A DNA stretch of 64,000 nt from an uncultured Bacteroidales bacterium (GTDB taxonomy: Bacteria > Bacteroidota > Bacteroidia > Bacteroidales > F082), in assembly GCA_946185535.1 (NCBI GenBank), contig CAMHJX010000006.1, forward strand, positions 1-64,000, read 5' to 3'. Below are positions 18,088 to 25,490 of this stretch, one piece after another (within the stretch, counting starts at the first letter, position 1; each line of letters begins with the position of its first letter). The notes beneath the pieces are model-generated. The model was not told the origin of the DNA and did not search any database. It saw only the letters and a list, made by a program, of their open reading frames with translations. The position numbers and the translations under genes are program-made.

Positions 18088-18659
18088 TTGAATACCACCC
18101 ACTAAATCCTTTTTTGCCTGCCAATGCCAAAGTGCTGTTTCTCGGCAGTTTTCCGCCGCCGAAGAAGCGTTGGTGCATGGACTTTTTCTACCCCAACTTT
18201 ATCAACGACCATTGGCGCATTGAAGGCCAAATCTGGTTCGGTGACAAGAACCATTTCGTGGATGCCGAGCGTAAATGCTTCAAAATGAATGAAATCATAG
18301 CATTTCTAAACGAGAAAGGCATAGCGCTGTTTGATACGGCCACAGCGGTCAATCGGCTGAAAGACAACGCCTCTGATGCCTTTTTGGAGGTTGTGGAACA
18401 TACCGATATCGATGCCCTACTGAAACAGATTCCGCAATGTCACGCGATTGCCACGACGGGCGAAAAAGCCACCACAGAAGTCTGTGCCTATTACAATACC
18501 GATTCGGTTCCTTCACCGAACAATCAGATTGTCCTTAGAGAAGGATTAACTCTATATAGATTACCATCATCCTCACGCGCTTATCCTTTGTCATTTGATA
18601 AAAAGGTTGAAGCCTATCGGAGGATGTTCGAGGCCGTGTTTGGAAGTATAAATCTCTAA
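18084..18659 (+). CDS. Uracil-DNA glycosylase superfamily protein
   Basis: Cytoplasmic protein of 191 residues. The start VLFLGSFPPPKKRWCMDFFYPN and the later TGEKATTEV and LPSSSRAY match the arrangement of the Mug/UDG-like superfamily (active-site loop GSFPP and a C-terminal S/H-type loop), which excises uracil or mismatched bases. The exact member of the family is not clear. Its start overlaps the fucosidase stop (ATGA), an odd coupling of a DNA-repair-type enzyme with secreted glycan and protein hydrolases. Followed by a long inverted repeat that ends the operon. Confidence 0.72.
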   Translation: MIEYHPLNPFLPANAKVLFLGSFPPPKKRWCMDFFYPNFINDHWRIEGQIWFGDKNHFVDAERKCFKMNEIIAFLNEKGIALFDTATAVNRLKDNASDAFLEVVEHTDIDALLKQIPQCHAIATTGEKATTEVCAYYNTDSVPSPNNQIVLREGLTLYRLPSSSRAYPLSFDKKVEAYRRMFEAVFGSINL

Positions 18660-18719
18660 CCGAAAGAACCCGAAATAATCCGATTTCATTTCTGTTTTTT
18701 CGGATAGGTTCGGTTAGAG
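18654..18719. terminator. Long inverted repeat terminator
   Basis: Arms ctctaaccgaa (18654-18664) and ttcggttagag (18709-18719) pair perfectly; an inner pair atccga/tcggat extends the hairpin. It overlaps the stop of the glycosylase-like gene and lies between two converging genes. Confidence 0.7.
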
Positions 18720-18724
18720 AAAAA

Positions 18725-19477
18725 TCACCGTGTCATCAAAGCATCAATAGCAGGTAGAATCTCACCAGATTTGCCTTCGAGGTAGATATCCGTGATGTAG
18801 TTCGTATAAGTCGAAGGCTCCATATTGATTTCAATGATGTTGGCGCCATTGCGCTTGGCGATGCCAGGAATCATGTTGGCTGGGCTGACCTGTCCCGAAG
18901 TGCCGATGATGACAAAGGCATCGCAGTTTTCGGCAGCTCTAACCGAGCCATAATAAGCATCCTCGGGGATGCCTTCGCCGAAGAAGATGAAGTCGGGCTT
19001 CATCAGTCCACCGCATTGGGCGCAACGGGGTGGTTCCTCGGTGAGTGTCAGGCTCTTGGCATCGACCTTGTGGCCGCATTTGGTGCAGACAAAGCGCGAC
19101 ATGTTGCCGTGGAACTCATACACCACGCTGTTGCCTGCCACGGTGTGTAGGTCATCGATGTTTTGGGTGATGACGCTGCTCAAGCGACCTTCCTTCTCCC
19201 ATTTGGCCAGGACGAGATGCCCGGGGTTAGGTTTGATGTCCTTGTTGCTGAAAAAGTTATAGAACACCTCGCGGATGATTTTCCACGACTCCTTGGTGTG
19301 GCGGTAGTAGAAGTCGATGTCGAGTGAGTTGGGGTCGTACTGGTTCCAGATGCCGCCCTCACCACGGAAAGGCGGGATGCCGCTCTCTGCGGAAGTGCCT
19401 GCTCCAGTGAAGCCCACGATGTTCTTCGCCTTGGAGAGGATTTCGGCGGCTTGCTTGATTTTTTCTTCGTTATTCAT
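18725..19477 (-). CDS. cobB: NAD-dependent protein deacylase (Sir2 family)
   Basis: Sirtuin of 250 residues that removes acetyl or other acyl groups from lysines using NAD, producing O-acyl-ADP-ribose and nicotinamide. Motifs: GFTGAGTSAESGIPPFRG, TQNIDDLH, the catalytic histidine in YEFHGN, a zinc site with CTKCG and CAQCG, and IIGTSGQVSPA. The open frame extends to 19516, but a -7 box (19514-19521) falls there, so the ATG at 19477 is preferred. It is divergent from the A1S_2505-domain gene with only 94 bp between them; both may deal with ADP-ribose chemistry. Confidence 0.92.
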   Translation of the reverse strand: MNNEEKIKQAAEILSKAKNIVGFTGAGTSAESGIPPFRGEGGIWNQYDPNSLDIDFYYRHTKESWKIIREVFYNFFSNKDIKPNPGHLVLAKWEKEGRLSSVITQNIDDLHTVAGNSVVYEFHGNMSRFVCTKCGHKVDAKSLTLTEEPPRCAQCGGLMKPDFIFFGEGIPEDAYYGSVRAAENCDAFVIIGTSGQVSPANMIPGIAKRNGANIIEINMEPSTYTNYITDIYLEGKSGEILPAIDALMTR

Positions 19478-19513
19478 AACAGTGGTTTTGTGACATAGAA
19501 TTATATTTCGATG

Positions 19514-19521
19514 CAAAGTTA
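19514..19521 (-). promoter_or_regulatory. -7 box for the sirtuin gene
   Basis: TAACTTTG on the minus strand, 36 nt upstream of the ATG at 19477. Confidence 0.6.
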
Positions 19522-19571
19522 TACAAAAAATCTTGCTGGATGAGCTGAAAATTCGTTTATTTGCAAAGTAA

Positions 19572-21047
19572 ATGAAAGAATCAGATCAGAATATGCAAAC
19601 ACCAAACAGTCAAAGAGTCTACAAAGGCATAGAGCGACCGTTTCATACGCCAGATGCCATTTCTTCATTGAAGCCAGATGAAGTGTTCGTTTTTGGCAGC
19701 AACCTTCAAGGGCGTCACGGCGGTGGTGCGGCACGCGTCGCACAGATGAAATTCGGAGCTATATGGGGACAAGGTGTCGGCTTGCAAGGACAAAGCTATG
19801 CCATTCCAACCATGCAAGGTGGTGTCGAAACCATCAAACCCTATGTCGATCAGTTCATCGCCTTTGCCAAGGAACATACGGAGCTGTTTTTCTATGTCAC
19901 ACGCATAGGATGCGGCATTGCTGGCTTCAAAGACCAAGACATCGCTCCTTTGTTCGTTGACGCACTGACCTTAGAGAATGTTTGTTTGCCTGAATCTTTC
20001 ACAAAAATCATCGAGCAGCTGTCGACAAGGAAGTCCGATGAACCTTTTCCTGGGATCACACGCACCACTAGCATTAGATTGTACCAACATGGACAAGCCC
20101 GCACTTTGGCTGATATAGCCATGACGCTTAACAATCAGAACCATTATTCTGATTTGGAAAGCTTTATGCAGGATTTTGACGATGTGATCAAATCGTATAG
20201 GGAAAGGGGGACCGTTAGTTATGAGATATGCAAGATGGTTGAAGGGTTAATAAGGGACAACGAGTCGGCATTGTTTTCAAATTACGGCTATCTCGATTTT
20301 GATAGGTTTATCGAAATGGTGGACAACCTCTCTGCGTCAGATGAAAACAATCCTTTGGAAAGCATATACAGCCGGAGGGAGAAGACCAAATTGTTAAGAC
20401 TTGCGGCTTTGCTCAACGACATTATGCATTACACCACCGCTTCTGATTTAATGAATGATTTGAGTTCAATTGCATACGGTAGGTTTAATTGTGGTGACAA
20501 CCGTTTCATGAACGACCCATTTCGCTATCCGCTTTCCTATTTCAAGCAAGGGCTGGAACTGTTGTGGGATGAGATCCAAGATAACGGTTACATGAGCAAT
20601 GAGCTATTGGAGAAAAAGATGTTCACCGAACACGAAGAAAGCGTTGAAGAGTACGGACTGAAACATGTTATCAGAAACGAGTACAAGCAAGATGGACCAT
20701 GTCATCTGGAAGTGTATTACCCAAAAAGGATAGGTACGGCCCCCGTGTATCTGCTGGATGATAACTATCTGGATCATTGTTCGGGAAGCCCATTGCTTGT
20801 CAAGTCATGTGTTGACGGCAAAGGCCCTTATGCACATCATACTTTGTATGAAATGGAGCTTGTTGAAGGCATTATTAGGCGCGAATGCAGAAATGGCAAA
20901 TATGAATTAAGAGGAGAGTACTACGTGCCGGTTGGTGACGATTCAAAGCCCATCTTCAAACAAGGGCATGGCATCATGGAGTTTGATATCCTTCCCGACA
21001 GAAGTCGTTTTCTGCAAAAAATACGCAAGAACACGGGGAAATGCTAA
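19572..21047 (+). CDS. A1S_2505-family (macro-like) N-terminal domain protein with uncharacterised C-terminal region
   Basis: Protein of 491 residues. The first 150 residues carry the marks of the A1S_2505 phage-type family: VFVFGSNLQGRHGGGAARVA, WGQGVGLQGQSYAIPT and VTRIGCGIAGFKDQDIAPLF. The Gly-rich loops resemble those of macro domains, which bind ADP-ribose; that link is inference. The remaining 330 residues are not recognised; the very end is rich in beta-type sequence (YELRGEYYVPVGDD). Its stop overlaps the next start (TAATG), and two radical SAM genes follow, so the three products probably work together. An alternative start lies at 19593. Confidence 0.72.
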   Translation: MKESDQNMQTPNSQRVYKGIERPFHTPDAISSLKPDEVFVFGSNLQGRHGGGAARVAQMKFGAIWGQGVGLQGQSYAIPTMQGGVETIKPYVDQFIAFAKEHTELFFYVTRIGCGIAGFKDQDIAPLFVDALTLENVCLPESFTKIIEQLSTRKSDEPFPGITRTTSIRLYQHGQARTLADIAMTLNNQNHYSDLESFMQDFDDVIKSYRERGTVSYEICKMVEGLIRDNESALFSNYGYLDFDRFIEMVDNLSASDENNPLESIYSRREKTKLLRLAALLNDIMHYTTASDLMNDLSSIAYGRFNCGDNRFMNDPFRYPLSYFKQGLELLWDEIQDNGYMSNELLEKKMFTEHEESVEEYGLKHVIRNEYKQDGPCHLEVYYPKRIGTAPVYLLDDNYLDHCSGSPLLVKSCVDGKGPYAHHTLYEMELVEGIIRRECRNGKYELRGEYYVPVGDDSKPIFKQGHGIMEFDILPDRSRFLQKIRKNTGKC

Positions 21048-21925
21048 TGGAAGCATTCGGCAAAGAAATACAGATTAAACGTTTCGGTTGTAACTGCTTG
21101 GATGAACCAGGGCAACCCATCGACCCGTCGGTCAACCTATTCGTCAAAGTCACCAAAAGCTGCAATGCCCGTTGCTTGTTTTGTAGCAATGCTGAAACCT
21201 CGATGCCCAGCGCGCCTTTCAATGTGCCCAAATTGCTTGAAATCATAAGGGAGTTGAAAGCCGCAGGAATCAGAGTGAATCGAGTGAACATCACGGGTGG
21301 AGAGCCTTCGGTGGTCTCGACATTGGTGGAAGAAATCCTTCAAAAAATGGAGGATCTGGACTTTTCTGATTTGCACTTGCATCTGAACACAAATGGATTG
21401 CTGCCCCAGTCACAGATGCTTATGCGCCATCCGCGTTGGGACAGCATTTCCATGTCGCTTCATCATTATGACTTATCCAAACTATCTGAATTATATGGAT
21501 GTGAGATCCCAAACAGGGCGTTCGACTTTGAAGGAATAGTCAGGCAACGTCTTAATGCCAGCTGCAACTTGATCAAAGGCTATATCGACTCACCTGAGGA
21601 AGCCTCCAAAATGCTCGATTTCGCTTTGGAGCTTGGACTTCCCAGGATCGGATTTGTCGCCTTGATGAAAGTGAACGCCTTTTGTCAAGACCATTTCGTG
21701 GATTTGGAAGACATCCATCTTGACACCCTCCCACATGTCTATTTCACCAAGTCTATGGATAGGGGTAGCGACTGTAAATGCTCCAACTATCTTTACAACA
21801 AAAACTTGAAGATATTGGAGATCTATATGCGAAACTATGCCAATCCCCGGTATTGTGAATCGTCCTTGGTTTATGATGGTGAGTATTTGCGTCAAGGCTT
21901 TCATCAAAACAACATCATCTATTGA
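21047..21925 (+). CDS. Radical SAM protein (MoaA/SPASM-like core)
   Basis: About 292 residues. The 4Fe-4S/SAM site is KVTKSCNARCLFCSN (CxxxCxxC) near residue 38, followed by NITGGEPSVVS, the SAM-contacting GGEP motif, and HLNTNG. The C-terminal part has a second group of cysteines (DCKCSN, and later CESSLVYDGEYL) that could hold an auxiliary cluster. It cleaves SAM to a 5'-deoxyadenosyl radical; the substrate is unknown. Start: ATG at 21047 overlaps the upstream stop as TAATG; an ATG at 21041 is also possible. The next radical SAM gene starts 3 nt after this stop. Confidence 0.85.
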   Translation: MEAFGKEIQIKRFGCNCLDEPGQPIDPSVNLFVKVTKSCNARCLFCSNAETSMPSAPFNVPKLLEIIRELKAAGIRVNRVNITGGEPSVVSTLVEEILQKMEDLDFSDLHLHLNTNGLLPQSQMLMRHPRWDSISMSLHHYDLSKLSELYGCEIPNRAFDFEGIVRQRLNASCNLIKGYIDSPEEASKMLDFALELGLPRIGFVALMKVNAFCQDHFVDLEDIHLDTLPHVYFTKSMDRGSDCKCSNYLYNKNLKILEIYMRNYANPRYCESSLVYDGEYLRQGFHQNNIIY

Positions 21926-21928
21926 AGT

Positions 21929-23194
21929 ATGACAACAGCTGAACTATACGAGTCAAGGAAGGACGATCCGAGGTTGAACACTTCGTATCCTTTGCATCCG
22001 GAGGATTGGGCAAAGTATCGTGTGGAGGGGCCGCTTCCTTTCAACGATGAAAAAAGGCTCTCGTTTTATATCCATATTCCTTTTTGCAGGCAGCTATGCT
22101 CGTTTTGCGAATACACCAGGATGCTTTGCCCTGATGAATGCTTGCAGGAACGTTATCTTCTGACAGTGGCCAATGACATCGGGCATTTCAAAGAGCAAAA
22201 CCATGGCTTCACGCTTATGGGTTGTGATATAGGAGGCGGAACGCCCACCGCTATGTCGGAAAAGAACTTCTTGTTGCTGATGGAGGTGTATGGAGACGCC
22301 TTGGAGGGGTTGGATCGGTCTGACGAATACGAACCAAGCATAGAGGCCACGTTTGACACCTTGTCCGAAATGAAACTGGCGGGTATGGTGGACGCGGGCT
22401 TCAAAAGATTGTCATTGGGCGTTCAGTCTGCGTGTGATTCCATCGTACAACGTCATTATCGAGCCGGTAATGATGAAAGGCAAATGGGGGAGTGGATTGC
22501 CATGGCGTGGGAAACTGGCATCAAAAAGATCAACCTTGATTTTATGTATGGCCTCCAAGGACAAGACGAGGCTGCTATCCGACAAGACCTTGAATTGATC
22601 AAACGTTTGGCTCCTCAACAGGTCACCTTATATGAATTGCGGACCAATATGCTCGCGGCTCCTATCCCTTTCTCAAAGGAAGAGCTCTATGCCCAATATG
22701 CCCAGTATCATGACGGCTTGGTCAGTTTGGGCTATAAGGGACGGTTTGGCCAAAACACCTTCTCCATGGATGCCGATGATTATGGCGTTTCTTCTTATCT
22801 CCGGGAAAGGATGATCAATGGTGCTTCCTATAAAGGATTTGGTATGTCGGCACAAAGCATGAGCCGTGCAGGAGTGTCATATAATGTGGGGAAGCTGTCG
22901 AAGAATCCGTTGGAAGCCTTGAACGATAGTGGATATCAAGAAGAATACACTTATTTGTTGCCTTCAAAAGAGCTGGCCGCAAAGTACATGGCCATATCCG
23001 CATACAATGGCTCTTTTTCTGTCAATAGACTGTTGGAGCTAGGGATAGACAAGGACTTCTTGGATGAAAGACTTGGCTTCTGCCTCTCACATGGCCATTT
23101 ATCCAAGGGCGAAAACGACAGGATAGTTGTAACCAAAACAGGTTTTGCACATTATGGAGCGGTGTTTTCGCTTTTCTTTGGGGATGGAAACTAG
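21929..23194 (+). CDS. HemN/HemW-like radical SAM protein
   Basis: Protein of 421 residues with the coproporphyrinogen-oxidase-like arrangement: YIHIPFCRQLCSFCEYTRM (CxxxCxxC) near residue 48, DIGGGTPTAMS near 97, and RLSLGVQSACDSIVQRHYRAG near 155, plus a HemN_C-like winged C-terminus. HemN-like proteins outside heme synthesis are often methyltransferases or radical enzymes of other pathways. The close operon with a second radical SAM gene and the A1S_2505-domain gene argues against ordinary heme biosynthesis. Only 2 bp separate its stop from the proX fragment on the other strand. Confidence 0.85.
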   Translation: MTTAELYESRKDDPRLNTSYPLHPEDWAKYRVEGPLPFNDEKRLSFYIHIPFCRQLCSFCEYTRMLCPDECLQERYLLTVANDIGHFKEQNHGFTLMGCDIGGGTPTAMSEKNFLLLMEVYGDALEGLDRSDEYEPSIEATFDTLSEMKLAGMVDAGFKRLSLGVQSACDSIVQRHYRAGNDERQMGEWIAMAWETGIKKINLDFMYGLQGQDEAAIRQDLELIKRLAPQQVTLYELRTNMLAAPIPFSKEELYAQYAQYHDGLVSLGYKGRFGQNTFSMDADDYGVSSYLRERMINGASYKGFGMSAQSMSRAGVSYNVGKLSKNPLEALNDSGYQEEYTYLLPSKELAAKYMAISAYNGSFSVNRLLELGIDKDFLDERLGFCLSHGHLSKGENDRIVVTKTGFAHYGAVFSLFFGDGN

Positions 23195-23196
23195 GG

Positions 23197-23300
23197 TTAA
23201 TCATACAGTTCAATAAACTCATAAGAATTCCCCATCGCCTTCAAAAACTTGATAAAGTCTTCCTGGCTAATGATAATCGTCCCCGTGTTGTCGTTGGGAT
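23197..23300 (-). pseudogene. Fragment: 3' end of a proX-like gene
   Basis: These 104 bases match the last 104 bases of the intact proX gene (26693-26796) in the same orientation, ending in the corresponding stop codon (TAA here, TGA there). The differences are mostly at third codon positions, so this piece comes from a functional, diverged allele and not from decay. Homology stops abruptly at 23300, where the 23-nt repeats begin. Confidence 0.85.
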
Positions 23301-23302
23301 TT

Positions 23303-23364
23303 GCGCCAAATAACCAAACAAAAGTGCGCCAAATAACCAAACAAAAGTGCGCCAAATAACCAAA
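23303..23364. repeat. 23-nt tandem direct repeats (left set)
   Basis: Two full units and one 16-nt partial unit of a repeat beginning gcgccaaataaccaaa, at 23303, 23326 and 23349. They lie upstream of the -7 box of the truncated ATPase copy. An equivalent set precedes the intact ATPase gene. Confidence 0.85.
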
Positions 23365-23537
23365 TAGATGGAAATAATTCTCTTGTTTTAAGTGAAATAA
23401 CTATCTTTGCAGCCTGATACAAAATGAATGTTATATGGCAGAACACAACATCGGTTACAGAGAAAGAATTGCCGATAGGCTTTTAGAAGAAAAGTTGGAC
23501 GCTATGGGAGTCGTTTTGATAGAAGGACCGAAGGCTT
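23308..23537. repeat. 230-bp direct repeat flanking the IS (left copy)
   Basis: Identical to 25261-25490 except for two bases (both in the ATPase codons near GVVLIEG/GAVLIEG). It contains the tandem repeats, the promoter and the first 34 codons of the ATPase gene. It abuts the left inverted repeat of the IS exactly, and the right copy abuts the right inverted repeat, which is the arrangement of a target site duplication. Confidence 0.9.
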
Positions 23538-23542
23538 CCTGA
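23435..23542 (+). pseudogene. Truncated 5' end of the ATPase gene
   Basis: Starts like the intact gene at 25388 (MAEHNIGYRERIADRLL...) and reads 34 codons before entering the IS, whose end provides a stop (TGA at 23540-23542). It retains its promoter (-7 box TATCTTTG at 23402-23409), so a 35-residue peptide could be made. Confidence 0.85.
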
Positions 23543-23640
23543 CTTTGACACACTTTCCAGCTTCAATTTATAACAAGCTAATAATCAATTGTTTTAAGAA
23601 ATGATTTGGTGACACGGGTGACGCAGACCTCAAAAAAGCC

Positions 23641-23648
23641 TATATTTG
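23641..23648 (+). promoter_or_regulatory. -7 box for the transposase
   Basis: TATATTTG lies 4 nt before the ATG at 23653, so the transposase message is probably leaderless or very short-leadered. Confidence 0.5.
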
Positions 23649-23652
23649 GGGC

Positions 23653-25209
23653 ATGTTTGTCCGCAAAAAACGCAACCGCAGTGGCACAACCAGCGTGTCC
23701 GTGGTATTCAAGAACTCGGGGCGTTTCAAGGAGGTTCACCACTTAGGCACGTCCTCGGATCCCGACGAGATACGTCGTATGTATAACGAAGGCCGTGAAT
23801 GGATTGCCAAATACGGAGGGCAGCAACAGATTGACTTTGATGAGAAGTGGCGGCGGGAGCGCTCCGACGCCGAGGCGAATGCACGGGCTATCGCCGGCTT
23901 CCGGTCTGCTCTTTCTCATGTGGAGCGGACCACGCTTGATGCGCCACAAGCCATTCTGGGCCGTGTTTACGACCGCATCGGCTTCAATGCCATCGGGGAC
24001 GAAATACTCCACCACCTTGCCATAGCGCGAGTCTGCCAGCCGATGAGCAAGACGGCTACAGTCGAGTACTTGAGGTCATACTTTGACGAAGACGTCCAGC
24101 TGCACAAGATATACCGTTACATGGACAAGCTTCACAACACGCAACAGGAGAAAATCCAACAAATCAGCGTGGCACACACCATGGATGTCCTTGGAGGCCG
24201 CATAGGCCTTGTCTTCTACGATGTGACGACCCTGTACTTCGAGTCCGCTCCCGATCCGTCGGACGAGTTGCGACAGGACGGGTTCTCGAAGGATGGGAAG
24301 ACCGCCGAGTCGCAGATCGTGCTGGGGTTGCTCGTGAGCGAGGAGGGCTATCCGCTGTCGTACTCCGTCTTCAACGGGAAGCAGTACGAGGGATACACCA
24401 TGATACCCGTCATCGACGACTTTGTCCGGCGTTTTGGCCTGACCGACTTCGTCGTGGTGGCGGACTCCGGCCTGATGAACGAGGCCAACATCGGTCTACT
24501 GGAGTCGGCCGGGTACAAGTACATCCTTGGTGCCCGTATCCGGAGCGAGTCCTTGGAAATCAGGGACTGGATGGTTGGCATCGACTGGACGGACGGACGT
24601 TGCGAGGAGCACGAGAGAAAGGCCGGCCAGCGTCTGATAGTGAGTTATTCCGACGCACGGGCCAAGAAGAACGCCCACAACCGCGAGAAGGGCGTCGAAA
24701 GGCTCAAAAAAGCCTACGCCAAGGGGACGCTGACCAAGGACAAGGTGAACAAGCGGGGCTACAACAAGTTCTTGGACATAAGCAAGGACGTCACCGTCTC
24801 CATCAACTACGAAAAGGTCGAAGAGGACGCCCGTTGGGACGGGCTCAAAGGCTACATCACGAACACCGGCCTGGACGCCAAGGAGGTAATCAAGCAGTAC
24901 CACGGGCTTTGGGTGGTCGAGCGCGCCTTCCGCATAGGGAAGTCGAACCTTGAAATGAGGCCGATGTTCCACTTCACGCCAAAGCGCATCGAGGCGCACA
25001 TCTGCATCTGCTTCGTAGCCTACAAGGTTTACAAGGAACTGGAGAGGACCATCCGGCAACTCGGCATCGGAATGAGCGTGGACAAAGTCCTGTTCTATGC
25101 CAAGACAATCCCCACCTTGCGCTTCAGACTACCCAATGGAGAGACCTACTCCGAACGACTCTACACAATGCCTCAACAAGAACAGATCCGCACCCTATTG
25201 GAGGACTAA
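23653..25209 (+). CDS. Transposase, IS1634 family (DDE type)
   Basis: Protein of 518 residues, complete. The catalytic core shows FYDVTTLYFES near residue 193 (first Asp), VVADSGLMNEANI near 270 (second Asp) and YHGLWVVERAFRIGKSNLEMRP near 417 with the Glu, typical of IS4-like/IS1634 enzymes. The DNA is more GC-rich than the surrounding accessory genes, which fits recent arrival from elsewhere. No frameshift or stop is seen, so the element may be active. Confidence 0.93.
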   Translation: MFVRKKRNRSGTTSVSVVFKNSGRFKEVHHLGTSSDPDEIRRMYNEGREWIAKYGGQQQIDFDEKWRRERSDAEANARAIAGFRSALSHVERTTLDAPQAILGRVYDRIGFNAIGDEILHHLAIARVCQPMSKTATVEYLRSYFDEDVQLHKIYRYMDKLHNTQQEKIQQISVAHTMDVLGGRIGLVFYDVTTLYFESAPDPSDELRQDGFSKDGKTAESQIVLGLLVSEEGYPLSYSVFNGKQYEGYTMIPVIDDFVRRFGLTDFVVVADSGLMNEANIGLLESAGYKYILGARIRSESLEIRDWMVGIDWTDGRCEEHERKAGQRLIVSYSDARAKKNAHNREKGVERLKKAYAKGTLTKDKVNKRGYNKFLDISKDVTVSINYEKVEEDARWDGLKGYITNTGLDAKEVIKQYHGLWVVERAFRIGKSNLEMRPMFHFTPKRIEAHICICFVAYKVYKELERTIRQLGIGMSVDKVLFYAKTIPTLRFRLPNGETYSERLYTMPQQEQIRTLLED

Positions 25210-25210
25210 G

Positions 25211-25238
25211 CCTTCGCGCATACGCGTACGCGCGAAGG
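25211..25238. terminator. GC-rich hairpin at the right end of the IS
   Basis: Inverted repeat ccttcgcgc ... gcgcgaagg with the palindromic centre tacgcgta, directly after the transposase stop. It could end transposase transcription or shield the element from outside transcripts. Confidence 0.6.
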
Positions 25239-25260
25239 GTGACGCATTGTCAAAGTCAGG

Positions 25261-25490
25261 AAATAACCAAACAAAAGTGCGCCAAATAACCAAACAAAAG
25301 TGCGCCAAATAACCAAATAGATGGAAATAATTCTCTTGTTTTAAGTGAAATAACTATCTTTGCAGCCTGATACAAAATGAATGTTATATGGCAGAACACA
25401 ACATCGGTTACAGAGAAAGAATTGCCGATAGGCTTTTAGAAGAAAAGTTGGACGCTATGGGAGCCGTTCTGATAGAAGGACCGAAGGCTT
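25261..25490. repeat. 230-bp direct repeat flanking the IS (right copy)
   Basis: Partner of 23308-23537, with two mismatches. It begins inside the first 23-nt unit and ends after codon 34 of the intact ATPase gene. The repeats at 25261-25317 are the right-hand set of the 23-nt units. Confidence 0.9.
25355..25362 (+). promoter_or_regulatory. -7 box for the ATPase gene
   Basis: TATCTTTG, 25 nt before the ATG at 25388, downstream of the 23-nt direct repeats. Confidence 0.65.

Larger units (their letters stand above)
23538..25260 (+). mobile_element. IS1634-family insertion sequence
   Basis: A 1723-bp element bounded by 13-bp inverted repeats: cctgactttgaca at 23538-23550 and its complement at 25248-25260. 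It carries one transposase gene. The flanks are 230-bp direct repeats, far longer than usual. IS1634 and its relative IS1549 are known for making long, variable target duplications, which fits. The right end holds a strong GC-rich hairpin (25211-25238). Confidence 0.9.

Noticed and set aside
23303-23364. Short tandem repeats as a possible CRISPR array
   Set aside because: Units are contiguous (23 nt without spacers), only two to three copies exist, and no cas gene is near.
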